Of a DNA stretch of 64,000 nucleotides, positions 31,501 through 39,893 are shown one piece after another. The stretch is taken from assembly GCF_003967175.1 (NCBI RefSeq), contig NZ_AP018553.1:806001-870000 (forward strand), read 5' to 3'. Position 1 is the first letter of the stretch; every line of letters begins with the position of its first letter. The position numbers and the translations under genes were made by a program. The notes beneath the pieces are model-generated. The model was not told the DNA's origin and made no database searches. It worked only from the letters and a program-made list of their open reading frames with translations. Origin of the DNA: Sulfodiicoccus acidiphilus (GTDB lineage Archaea; Thermoproteota; Thermoprotei_A; Sulfolobales; Sulfolobaceae).

Positions 31501-32190
31501 TCAGGTAGCCTTCTGTTTCTCCAGTATGCTATTGATTAAGTTCTCCTCAGTAGGAACCCCTATGAACTCCACTGAACCGTTTATCGCCATTGTTGGAACT
31601 GACATTACTTGATACTTCTCGGCCACGTCCTGGTTCTCGTAGGCTTCTATCGCATCAGACACCACGTTACTCCTGCCAGCTTTGAAGGCCTCGTAGGCCA
31701 CCATGTGGCCCATCAAGGCCGCATATGGACAGTATGGGCAAGCGTGAGTGACTATGGTCTCTATTCTCACTTTCCCCTTAACTGACTCCCTGACCGTCTT
31801 AGCGACTTCGGGACTGAGTCCACTATCTCCAACTGAGAGTCTCACTATAGTCTCTACTAGAGCCCTCAATTCCTCTCCTATTGGGGCGCCAGTCCACCTA
31901 ACTATACCGTCTAAGAAGGCCACTGTTGGGACTCTCTCTACCATGAACTTCCTGAATACATCATCGTCCTGTCCCTGATTGAAGACGTGGACCTTGAGTA
32001 GTCCCTTACCATTAGGCCTGGGCGTTGCCTCCCCTATGAATTTCATCAACTTCACGGTGAGATCGCAGTACTGGCAATCGGCGTCATTAGACGTGAAAAC
32101 ATATACGTCGACTTCTTCTTTCATATCCTTCAACGCGTCCTTCAACGCTTCCTTCACTTCGTCATTGAAGAGTTCTACATACTCCTCCAC
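31501..32190 (-). CDS. pdo: protein disulfide oxidoreductase (two thioredoxin folds)
   Basis: 229 residues with two active sites, CQYC in the N-terminal unit (~residue 40) and CPYC in the C-terminal unit (~150), each followed by a cis-Pro segment (RVPTVAFLDG, SVPTMAING). Archaeal PDOs form and shuffle disulfides in cytosolic proteins of hyperthermophiles. Stand-alone transcription unit. Confidence 0.92.
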   Translation of the reverse strand: MEEYVELFNDEVKEALKDALKDMKEEVDVYVFTSNDADCQYCDLTVKLMKFIGEATPRPNGKGLLKVHVFNQGQDDDVFRKFMVERVPTVAFLDGIVRWTGAPIGEELRALVETIVRLSVGDSGLSPEVAKTVRESVKGKVRIETIVTHACPYCPYAALMGHMVAYEAFKAGRSNVVSDAIEAYENQDVAEKYQVMSVPTMAINGSVEFIGVPTEENLINSILEKQKAT

Positions 32191-32253
32191 GGTTATGCAC
32201 CTAATAGAACCCTTGAACCATACATTTTAAAGGTTTCTTTATTCCAATTTAGC

Positions 32254-32910
32254 TTAAATATTTGAGACTTTCGCTACGAAGTTCCTTGGCTCTACTTGGA
32301 CTACCTCTCCACGAGGACTTCTCTCTCTGAATATTACAGCAGTAAACACACTCACCTTGGTCCGCTTGTCTAGCCAACAATCGGGGGACATTCCGGCCTT
32401 AAGACATCCCTCTGCGAGGAAAGTTTGAGAATCCCACCCGTTCTCGGGCGCCACCTGGGGTAGGAGGACCCCATTGTACCACGGTTCCCGCTCCACTACA
32501 ATGCCGTGTATACCAATCTCCACCTTACCTGGAATCTCCCACCTGTTCTCGACGACCAGTAGTGAGGGGGGAGAAAGAACAGTCACCTCTATGACGATCG
32601 ACTCCAGTTCACTCTTTCTCAAAGGTGGAAAACGGGGATCACTAAATGCTGCCCCCAGGGCTGCCTGAGCGATCACCTTCCATATCTCCGCGACCGGTCT
32701 CAGGTAACCTATGCAGCCTCTTAACTCTGTTGTGTCCCCGTATAGAGTCTCTAGAGTCACGAACCCCATCCCCCTTTTCTGGAGAACTGGGTTTTTCACT
32801 TCCAGCTCTCCCTTCCTTCCCCAGAGCTTTCTTTCTATCGATTCCCTGGCTATCATCACGAGTTCCTTCCCCGACTCCAGGTTCAGCTCCCGCGGGTCTA
32901 GAAGTTCCAT
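32254..32910 (-). CDS. AMMECR1-domain protein
   Basis: 218 residues with the family signature ELRGCIGYLRPVAEIWKVIAQAALGAAFSDPRFPPL. The domain is conserved from archaea to humans with unknown biochemistry. The upstream Mut7-C gene, on the same strand, runs 269 nt into it in another frame as the sequence stands. Confidence 0.9.
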   Translation of the reverse strand: MELLDPRELNLESGKELVMIARESIERKLWGRKGELEVKNPVLQKRGMGFVTLETLYGDTTELRGCIGYLRPVAEIWKVIAQAALGAAFSDPRFPPLRKSELESIVIEVTVLSPPSLLVVENRWEIPGKVEIGIHGIVVEREPWYNGVLLPQVAPENGWDSQTFLAEGCLKAGMSPDCWLDKRTKVSVFTAVIFRERSPRGEVVQVEPRNFVAKVSNI

Positions 32911-33343
32911 CTTGTTGCACTAAACGTTCTAATCTTATAAGCGTCGTCCTCATCGTCCTCCAGTGAGAACCCTTCCAATAAGACTTGCCACATTTACTGC
33001 ACTTCCATTTTCCTGGGGACGTAAGTTGAAGAGTGCCGTTGCACTCAACACATCTGCTACCGTTGAGATCCACGTCGATAGCAAGGTCGTAGGCCCTAGC
33101 TAAGTAGGCTAGCGCCTCTATGGTATCGGACCCCGGCTGGACGAAGAAACAGGGAAGCCCATTCTTCTTGGCCCTGTGATAAAGGCCTCTATCTCTAGTC
33201 ACTATCACTCGCCCCTCGGTTGAGGCTACTTTCAATATTTTCCAGTCCTCCATTTCCTTGTCGTATAGGGTATCGTAGCCTAGGAGTCTGAGCCACCTGG
33301 CTGTACTGCCCAACATCGCATCGACAACGAACTTCCAAGTCAT
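32642..33343 (-). CDS. Mut7-C RNase-domain protein (C-terminal limit doubtful)
   Basis: Residues 1-140 are a typical Mut7-C protein: PIN-like part (FVVDAMLGSTARWLRLLGYDT, VIVTRDRGLYHRA) and a zinc ribbon (CVECNG...CSKCGKSYWKGSHW). The family normally ends shortly after this zinc ribbon. Here the frame continues for ~95 low-complexity residues antiphase to AMMECR1. A one-base change near 32925 would restore a stop (TAG) just before the AMMECR1 ATG, so the extension is suspect. Confidence 0.75.
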   Translation of the reverse strand: MTWKFVVDAMLGSTARWLRLLGYDTLYDKEMEDWKILKVASTEGRVIVTRDRGLYHRAKKNGLPCFFVQPGSDTIEALAYLARAYDLAIDVDLNGSRCVECNGTLQLTSPGKWKCSKCGKSYWKGSHWRTMRTTLIRLERLVQQDGTSRPAGAEPGVGEGTRDDSQGIDRKKALGKEGRAGSEKPSSPEKGDGVRDSRDSIRGHNRVKRLHRLPETGRGDMEGDRSGSPGGSI

Positions 33344-33589
33344 TCACTGCACCAGCAGTATCCATAGTAGAAGCCAAGATATTATGAATGTAGATACACC
33401 CTTCCCTAGAACTATCCATCTACCGCTCCCCGGGTATCTACTTCTCACGACTAAGACAGAAATCACGTAGAAGGTCAGCGGAAGCGCAAATGTGTAATAG
33501 AGCAGGTGACTGTAAGTCAGAAAGGAGAGCACGCCAGTCGCAGCACCCATAAGGCCCCTAAGAATAATTACTTCGTCCCCCTTATCCAT
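33344..33589 (-). CDS. small three-segment membrane protein, possibly EMC6-like
   Basis: 81 residues with hydrophobic segments at ~8-27, 30-49 and 58-80. The GKGVSTFIISWLLLWILL end recalls the C-terminal helix of EMC6-type insertase subunits known in archaea; that resemblance is by eye only. It stops directly before the Mut7-C start, so the two are likely cotranscribed with AMMECR1. Confidence 0.5.
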   Translation of the reverse strand: MDKGDEVIILRGLMGAATGVLSFLTYSHLLYYTFALPLTFYVISVLVVRSRYPGSGRWIVLGKGVSTFIISWLLLWILLVQ

Positions 33590-33622
33590 GTTCGAGACTC
33601 ACCATAAGGGAGGTAATAACGG

Positions 33623-35350
33623 TTGCACACCAAGACGTCTATGAGCTACGTGGACCTAGCAGCTTGGCTCACCGAGTGGAGAGACAAGTTGACAGGGAGC
33701 GTAATAGAGAATGTCTACAGAGCGTGGGGAAGTGAGGCGTTCCTGTTCAAACTCCACGGTAGAGACGGGGACAATGTTCTACTTCTGGAGCCGGGCAAGA
33801 GAGTGCACTTGACGAGGGTGGAGAGGAGGAAGGAGGCTGATGGTAGCGTAATTAGGTTGAGGGAGCTAGTCAGATCCGCCCACATTAGATCCATAGGTAC
33901 AGTTAACGAGGAAAGGGTAATGAGAGCGGAGCTGTCAAACGGAAACTGGCTCATAGTGGAATTGCTTCCCAGAGGGGTCCTAACAGTGACTGATGGTGAA
34001 GGAAAGATACTCTATGTCTCCGAAAGGAGAAAATTCAAGGACAGGGTGTTAGAACCTGGGGCGTACTACGCTCCGCCTCCACCGTCTCCTTTCAGGGTTC
34101 CTCGAGACATCTCTGAGGCACTAGGTGAAGTTAGCGAGAACAAGTGGAGGGAAATTGTTGAGAAGGTATCAGGTGGATTGATTGCTCCGTGTTTAAAGAA
34201 GGGGTTCACCGTTCTTCCGGTGGAGTTCCCAGGGTGCGAAAGGAGAGAGAATTTTAACGACGCCCTAGAGGAGTTCTTTAACGAACTAGAGCAGAAGACA
34301 GCCACCGAGAAGGCAAGGGAGAGAATAGAGGCGGAAAGGGCCAAGATAGGAGCTTCCTTAAAGCAAGTTGAGGAAGCGGAGAGAAGCTACTTTGAAGAGG
34401 CGGAGAAGTTAGTGTCCTTGGCTAATCGTATTCTGGTCGAGTACGCACGGTTGGAGGAGCTATTAAGCAGGGCTAGGAGAGAAGGAAAGACGAAGTTGGA
34501 GGTGGAACTGGGCGGAACGAAAGTAGAGCTTGACTCCACTGTTTCGGTACAAAGGAACGCCTCGTACTATTTCGACAAAGCAAAAGAGCTGAGAAATAAG
34601 GCTAAGAAGGCTGCAGAAACCGCAGAGGAACTACGAAGGAGGCTAGCTGAGCTAGGGGAGAGCGCAGAGGATGCGGCGGAAATGGTCAAGTTGAGCGTGA
34701 GGACCAAACAGTGGTACGAAAGGTATAGGTGGACCTTGACGAGAAGGGGGTTCCTAGTGATAGCGGGAAAGGACGCGGACCAAAACGAAAGCGTGGTGAA
34801 GAGGTACTTGGGGGAAAAAGACATATATCTACACGCGGACCTCACGGGTGCCCCCTCTACCGTCCTACTCACCCAAGGTAGACAGCCTACAGAAGAGGAC
34901 ATCTACGACGCCGCTGTCCTCGCTGCCTGCTATTCTAGGGCGTGGAAGGTTGGACTCGCGGCGGCTGACGTGTTTTGGGTTTTTGGATCCCAGGTGAGCA
35001 AAACCCCTCCATCGGGGGAGTATATCTCCAAGGGCTCCTTCATGGTCTACGGAAAGAAGAATTACATCAAGGGAGTGAAACTAGAGTTAACCTTAGGTTT
35101 GGAAGGAAAGGAGAGGAAACCGATAGTAGGAAGCGAGGAGGCGGTCTCCTCTAGGACGGACGTCTACGTGGTTCTCAGGCCTGGAGATGAGTTGGAGAAG
35201 CTCGCGGATAGGGTAGTGAGGATATTCTCGAAGAGAGGGGAAATTAAAGGAATCGGGGCCCTAAAGGACGAACTACTAAAGCTTCTACCTGGTAAGTCGT
35301 CCATAACTAGGGTCTCTAAGACACTTCTTGGGACCGGCCGAGTAAGTTGA
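33623..35350 (+). CDS. rqcH: NEMF/Tae2/RqcH-family ribosome-associated protein
   Basis: 575 residues: NFACT-N domain (YVDLAAWLTEWRDKLTGSVIENVYRAWG), two coiled-coil stretches (220-330) and NFACT-R (HADLTGAPSTVLLTQGR, ...SGEYISKGSFMVYGKKNYIKG). It binds the large subunit with stalled peptidyl-tRNA and adds C-terminal tails in quality control. TTG 33623 is favoured over ATG 33641 by a strong GGAGGT site (33609-33614) 8 nt upstream and because the family keeps a few residues before MS. It overlaps tmk tail to tail by 35 nt. Confidence 0.88.
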   Translation: MHTKTSMSYVDLAAWLTEWRDKLTGSVIENVYRAWGSEAFLFKLHGRDGDNVLLLEPGKRVHLTRVERRKEADGSVIRLRELVRSAHIRSIGTVNEERVMRAELSNGNWLIVELLPRGVLTVTDGEGKILYVSERRKFKDRVLEPGAYYAPPPPSPFRVPRDISEALGEVSENKWREIVEKVSGGLIAPCLKKGFTVLPVEFPGCERRENFNDALEEFFNELEQKTATEKARERIEAERAKIGASLKQVEEAERSYFEEAEKLVSLANRILVEYARLEELLSRARREGKTKLEVELGGTKVELDSTVSVQRNASYYFDKAKELRNKAKKAAETAEELRRRLAELGESAEDAAEMVKLSVRTKQWYERYRWTLTRRGFLVIAGKDADQNESVVKRYLGEKDIYLHADLTGAPSTVLLTQGRQPTEEDIYDAAVLAACYSRAWKVGLAAADVFWVFGSQVSKTPPSGEYISKGSFMVYGKKNYIKGVKLELTLGLEGKERKPIVGSEEAVSSRTDVYVVLRPGDELEKLADRVVRIFSKRGEIKGIGALKDELLKLLPGKSSITRVSKTLLGTGRVS

Positions 35351-35888
35351 GGATGTGTGGCAAAACCGCGTTGAGCACCTCCTCCTGGGGCTTAGAAGCG
35401 TCCACTACCAAGAAGCCAAACTTACTCGCTAACTCCAAATACCTTTTCCTCACGTTTGGGAGCGAGTCCCACTTCCTCCTAAAGTCGTAGGTATCTCGCT
35501 TTAGCCTAGACCTTGCTACGCTCGGATCCAAGTCTAAAAGGACGGTTAAGTCGGGTTTAGGGAAATAGCTGTTGACTTCTGCTATCCATTCCTGATCAAT
35601 TCCTAGAGACGATTGGTATGCCATGGAGGAGTAGAAGTAACGGTCGGTCAGAATTAAGTCAGCGTTCTGGGCCCTCATCCAATTGACGTGGATCGCCCTG
35701 TCGGCCGCGAAAAGTAACGTCAAGAGTATTCCATCCTCCCAACCACTTCTGGCTATCAAGGAGGAGATCTGGACGTCGAAGGGCTCGGAGGTCACTATAA
35801 CTTTGTAACCTACCAATTTGGGCCTTAGAGAATTCGCGAGGGTGGTCTTCCCGGCCCCGTCTATCCCTTCTATTGCTACTAACTTCAT
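35316..35888 (-). CDS. tmk: thymidylate kinase
   Basis: 190 residues: P-loop EGIDGAGKTT, then TSEPFD and the LILTDRYFYSSMAYQ segment (DRY) of the TMK family. It phosphorylates dTMP. Convergent overlap with the NEMF gene. No partner gene nearby. Confidence 0.92.
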   Translation of the reverse strand: MKLVAIEGIDGAGKTTLANSLRPKLVGYKVIVTSEPFDVQISSLIARSGWEDGILLTLLFAADRAIHVNWMRAQNADLILTDRYFYSSMAYQSSLGIDQEWIAEVNSYFPKPDLTVLLDLDPSVARSRLKRDTYDFRRKWDSLPNVRKRYLELASKFGFLVVDASKPQEEVLNAVLPHILNLLGRSQEVS

Positions 35889-35942
35889 CTGACCGAGTGC
35901 CGAGGTTCTACCATAAATTAACTTCGGTCAAGGGGGGATGTT

Positions 35943-37331
35943 TCACCTCCGTAATAGCAGTACCAGGGCGATCGCTATCACTACTACCACTATCACTACT
36001 AGAACTAGGGTCAAATTGATCTCTCCCTTTTCGGGAGTCGGAGAGGTGATCGAGGTTCTGTTGGAGGTTGTGGAGGTGTTAGTAACATGAACGCTGGGAT
36101 GAGAGACTTGAGAGGTGGTGATCGGACCGCTTAACGTGAGGTTGGAGCTCTCCCTCTGTCCGTAGGGCTGGGCAGAAAACGCATAAACAGCTACTGAGTA
36201 GTTCCCCACCGACGTTGGCGTGAACTGAACTTCTTCCTCATCGCTTCCGTTGACGGGGAGGGTCAGGTTGAAGGACTTATCTACTGTGGTTTGTCCATTT
36301 ACTTTAACTACTATAGTAACATCAATAGGGCCCGAAACATTCCCCATGTTCTCGATACTGACCTGGACGTAGTAAGTAGAGTTGGCCCTTAACGTAATTA
36401 ATCCGACTGAGGTAGCATTACTTAATTTGGCTGTGACAGCGGGCTCCACGAGGAGTGGTAAGAACAATACGCCAACAGTTGCTCCCGTGCTTTTTACGGT
36501 GAGTGAGCCGTTGGGGTATAAATCGTCGAAGAAGCTGGGGTTGTGCACGACGTAGGTGTAAGTCCCGTTGTGCACGTGGAAGGTTATCTCCGTGGTGTTG
36601 GTGCTCAGGGTGGTGCCGTTGAGGGTAACGGACCAGCTGGTGCCGGCCGGTAGGCCGTGCTCCACGAAGGTGACCGTAACTAGGGGCGAAACACCAACGT
36701 AGACTAAGTAGGTTGAGGTGACCGCTGATTGCATCCCCGTGGCCGTGACTGTTAAGTTATATATTCCATTAGATTGTGGAGTCCAGAGGAAAGCACCGAA
36801 GCTGGTCTGGCCTGGAGACAAAGACAATACTATCGTCTCGTTCTGCACCACAATGGATCCCTTCGTCAAGACTAGGTTCTCTAGAACAACGGTCTGTTCG
36901 TTTCCTTGATTAGATATGAGAGCCCCAAGTTGATAGGTTTGACCCGTTTGGAGTAAGGAAACAGGAGCCCCAGAGGCGGTACTGACGGCCCTCTCCCCTT
37001 CAAGTACTAACTTGACGTAGGGAGGGGCGTAAGTCACGTTAACCACGGTATAATTGAAGGCGTAGAGTGTGCCGAAGGATGGGGTAGGAACCAGCCCGTG
37101 GACGGGAGAGATGTTGTACTGCAGTTCACCTGGTTGAACATGGAAGGTTATCTCCGTGGTGTTGGTGCTCAGGGTGGTGCCGTTGAGGGTAACGGACCAG
37201 CTGGTGCCGGCCGGTAGGCCGTGCTCCACGAAGGTGACCGTAACGAGCTGGGTTGACTGGGCAAACTCTGGGAATGAAAGAAACGGTAAACATAGAACGC
37301 TTAGAAGGACTAAGACTAGATATCTATTCAC
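35943..37331 (-). CDS. secreted, membrane-anchored surface glycoprotein with duplicated module
   Basis: 462 residues. Signal peptide (RYLVLVLLSVLCLPFLSF), a VTVTFVEHGLPAGTSWSVTLNG module at ~30-70 and again at ~218-258, CARDB-like adhesion domains, a Ser/Thr-rich stalk (~395-425) and a C-terminal helix LVLVVIVVVVIAIALVLLL with LRR end. Many NxS/T sites suggest dense N-glycosylation. The two modules are identical at DNA level over 104 bp. An outer-surface protein, possibly a binding protein or pilin-associated; substrate unknown. Confidence 0.75.
   Translation of the reverse strand: MNRYLVLVLLSVLCLPFLSFPEFAQSTQLVTVTFVEHGLPAGTSWSVTLNGTTLSTNTTEITFHVQPGELQYNISPVHGLVPTPSFGTLYAFNYTVVNVTYAPPYVKLVLEGERAVSTASGAPVSLLQTGQTYQLGALISNQGNEQTVVLENLVLTKGSIVVQNETIVLSLSPGQTSFGAFLWTPQSNGIYNLTVTATGMQSAVTSTYLVYVGVSPLVTVTFVEHGLPAGTSWSVTLNGTTLSTNTTEITFHVHNGTYTYVVHNPSFFDDLYPNGSLTVKSTGATVGVLFLPLLVEPAVTAKLSNATSVGLITLRANSTYYVQVSIENMGNVSGPIDVTIVVKVNGQTTVDKSFNLTLPVNGSDEEEVQFTPTSVGNYSVAVYAFSAQPYGQRESSNLTLSGPITTSQVSHPSVHVTNTSTTSNRTSITSPTPEKGEINLTLVLVVIVVVVIAIALVLLLRR
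36577..36680 (-). repeat. 104-bp exact direct repeat, copy A
   Basis: Base-for-base identical to 37141-37244 inside the surface-protein gene, while flanking sequences are unrelated. Confidence 0.97.
37141..37244 (-). repeat. 104-bp exact direct repeat, copy B
   Basis: Encodes the first VEHGLPAGTSWSVTLNG module; exact partner of 36577-36680. Confidence 0.97.
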
Positions 37332-37977
37332 GAGGGCCGTCCGTGGAGGACAGTATTTAACATTTTTCTAAACCTAGATGAGAGGGCTCAGAGAATGGAC
37401 GTCTTGATCTTAACAGAGGGTTTGAGGGGTGGAAGACCCCTCCCGTGGAGAAGTCTCCTCATTTAGATGCCACTTCCGAGAAACTACATCGACGACAGTT
37501 ACAGACAGAGTGATCAATGAGACGCTTCTGTCGAAGCGAGGGTGGATAAGGTACGCCTGCCCTCAGACCGACGGCCCTACGCGGGCGACGATCGATTCCG
37601 CACGGAGATAGGACGACCCTCAGTCCCCTGTAGCTTTACCCTCCACCGTTAGGTGAGTTGTACGATGAAGTGGAAGGCCCATCGGGGCCAGCTCTCCATT
37701 GACCTTGAAGTAGAAAACCAATCGCTCCCTATGTTTAAGCGCTTCCTTAAGAAAGAATTTAGCCGTTGTCAGCAGTTTCCGATAAGCCATAAAGTTCATA
37801 TCATTTGATGTCATTTGACAGTTCTAGCCCTCTCAATGCTATTAAGTAAGCTGAGGCTGTATGTCTATCAAATCCCTTCTCCCTCATCACCTTATCATGC
37901 CCTTCAGAGTTGGTAGTACCCTTAGGGTTAACCTATGAAAGTCCGACCCCTATCCAGAATACTTACTACTATGACTG
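37332..37977. other. gene-free stretch
   Basis: A 64-codon minus-strand frame (37620-37814) shows no recognisable family and no ribosome-binding site, so I do not call it. Around 37420-37460 GAGGGGTGGAAGACCCCTCCC forms a hairpin like those at IS ends. Otherwise nothing seen. Confidence 0.4.
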
Positions 37978-38280
37978 ACTTCCTCCTCGCCCTAGGAGGG
38001 TTCCCCTTCGAGAGGGTTCATCGTTCCCACCATCGATTTGAGACTTCATATCCAAATTTGGTGGGCAGTCGAATGGACCAGTGATCTCCACATCTTATAT
38101 TCGCTCCCATATGGAAAGATAGGGACTATCATGCGTGACGTCTGATCCTATGTAGATAAGGAAAGGAAGATCTTAGTTGCCCCTCCCTCAGTCCCATTAA
38201 GCCCCCAATTGAGTTAAAGAGCTATCAACTCCCGCCTCAGAGAGGCTTTCCGCCACCTCAACCCTAAATTTTGTAATTAT
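37978..38280 (-). mobile_element. MITE-like TnpB-derived element, copy 4, plus IS end
   Basis: GACTTCCTCCTCGCCCTAGGAGGG, GTTCATCGTTCCCACCATCGATT, AAATTTGGTGGGCAGTCG and CCTCCCTCAGTCCCATTAAGC match copy 3 in inverse order. Directly after it, 38226-38275 has the type B end GAGGCTTTCCGCCACCTCAACCC. The tRNA-Val gene begins 16 bp beyond, so insertion beside a tRNA gene is possible. Confidence 0.65.
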
Positions 38281-38290
38281 CTTCTATAAA

Positions 38291-38366
<76 letters not shown>

Positions 38367-38517
38367 GTGCTCTAACCTCATGCACCCTATAAAAATCTAA
38401 TTTCGAAGTGGCCGACGTCGCCCGTAACGGCCAGCTAAGGATATGAACGACGGAATGCCCCTTAGTGACTGGATACTGAGTCAAGGTTATTACGTGGCTA
38501 CCTGAAAGTTAAACCTA

Positions 38518-39402
38518 ATGAGTTCAAACAATCCGTTCAGGATAGACGGTAACGTCAAGAGACCACCTAGAGATCTCAGGAAAGTAGCTCCACAAGTACC
38601 AGCAGTAGACCTGCAGATCCAACAGCGAATGAGTAAGGTTAAGCATAAGGTAGCTGTAATAAGTGGGAAGGGAGGAGTAGGAAAATCTTTCGTATCCTCC
38701 AACTTGGCCATGGCCCTCGCAGCACAAGGTAAGAGCGTGGGCTTAGTTGACGTGGACTTCCACGGTCCATCGGCGCCTAAAATGCTGGGAGTGAGAGGAC
38801 AGGCACTTGTCGCGGACGAAAACGGCATAGTTCCTGTTCAGGGGCCATTCGGAGTCAAGGTAGTCTCGATAGACTTCCTCCTCCCCAAGGATGACACGCC
38901 TGTGGTGTGGAGGGGTGCTATAAAACACACTGCCATAAAACAATTCCTCGGGGACGTAAACTGGGGAGAGCTGGATTATCTCATTGTAGACATGCCCCCA
39001 GGCACCGGCGACGAAGCCCTATCAGTAGCTCAGCTGGTCCCTAACATTACTGGGTTCGTTGTAGTTACTATACCGTCAGAGGTTTCAACGTTGGCAGTTA
39101 GGAGATCTATAACTTTCGCTAGGACAGTCAACGTGAAAATTCTAGGCGTAATAGAGAACATGAGCTACTTCATGTGTCCAACTGACGGCTCTACTCACTA
39201 CATATTCGGCGAAAACAAGGGGAGAAGGATGGCCGAGGAGATGGGAGTGCAGCTCCTGGGACAGATACCCATAGACCCTGAGATCTCCGCGGCCAACGAT
39301 GTGGGTGAGCCGTTCTTCTCGAAGCATCCTACCAGTTCCACCTCTAAAGTCTTCCTCTCCATAGCAGAGGGATTAATAAAAGCCGTTGAAGGTAAACCTT
39401 AG
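38518..39402 (+). CDS. apbC: Mrp/Nbp35-family P-loop ATPase (Fe-S carrier) with altered CxxC
   Basis: 294 residues: deviant Walker A SGKGGVGKSF, DVDFHGPS switch and VDMPPGTGDEAL. The cluster-binding motif expected in ENMSYFxCPxC reads SYFMCPTDG: the first Cys is kept and the second is replaced. Homologues bridge a [4Fe-4S] cluster between two such motifs in a dimer. Loss of one Cys per subunit may change or abolish cluster carriage. ATG 38518 overlaps no neighbour. Confidence 0.85.
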   Translation: MSSNNPFRIDGNVKRPPRDLRKVAPQVPAVDLQIQQRMSKVKHKVAVISGKGGVGKSFVSSNLAMALAAQGKSVGLVDVDFHGPSAPKMLGVRGQALVADENGIVPVQGPFGVKVVSIDFLLPKDDTPVVWRGAIKHTAIKQFLGDVNWGELDYLIVDMPPGTGDEALSVAQLVPNITGFVVVTIPSEVSTLAVRRSITFARTVNVKILGVIENMSYFMCPTDGSTHYIFGENKGRRMAEEMGVQLLGQIPIDPEISAANDVGEPFFSKHPTSSTSKVFLSIAEGLIKAVEGKP

Positions 39403-39447
39403 TGTAATCATGAAACGAATTTAAAGTAGTTCTTCGAAAGTTAGCCC

Positions 39448-39893
39448 ATGACGGTTACTGGAGAACAACAGATAAGGGAGATGTACGAATCTGGACTTTC
39501 CATAAGGGAAATAGCGAAGAGAGTAGGGAGCAACTACAGTGCGGTCAGGAGGGCCTTGATAAGAGCTAATGTGAAGTTTAGGGAAGGGTAGATTCCTCAA
39601 TCGAAGAGACGATAGTGAGGATGGGGAAGGAAGGTGCTAGCGCCAATAGGATAAGCAAGGAGTTGGGGCTTAATTTCAATACGGTGTCGAGAGTCCTCAA
39701 GAAGCACGGACTTGGAAGGACGAGAAGAAAGCTGACCAGAGAACAGATAGAGGAAATCAGGAAGTCGAGGCAGAGGGGGGAAAGCATTTACTCCATAGCA
39801 AAGCGCTTGAACATATCTACGAACTTAGTTTCCTACCACCTCAAGCGCTCCGGCCAAGTCAGACGCTCAGGCCGTGGACAGTCTCCCACATAA
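39448..39893 (+). CDS. tandem helix-turn-helix protein(s), split by a possible frame break
   Basis: A 47-residue frame (39448-39591) with one HTH (QQIREMYESGLSIREIAKRVGSNYSAVRRAL) ends in TAG. Directly after it another frame (open from 39591, GTG 39615) has two more HTH units (IVRMGKEGASANRISKELGLNFNTVSRVL and IEEIRKSRQRGESIYSIAKRLNISTNLVSYHL). An extra G in GGG 39586-39588 would fuse them as one three-HTH protein of about 148 residues. As written they are two small proteins. The end overlaps trpS tail to tail. Confidence 0.65.

Noticed and set aside
37620-37814. 64-codon minus-strand frame as a gene
   Set aside because: No family resemblance, no ribosome-binding site, and it lies in an IS-rich gap.
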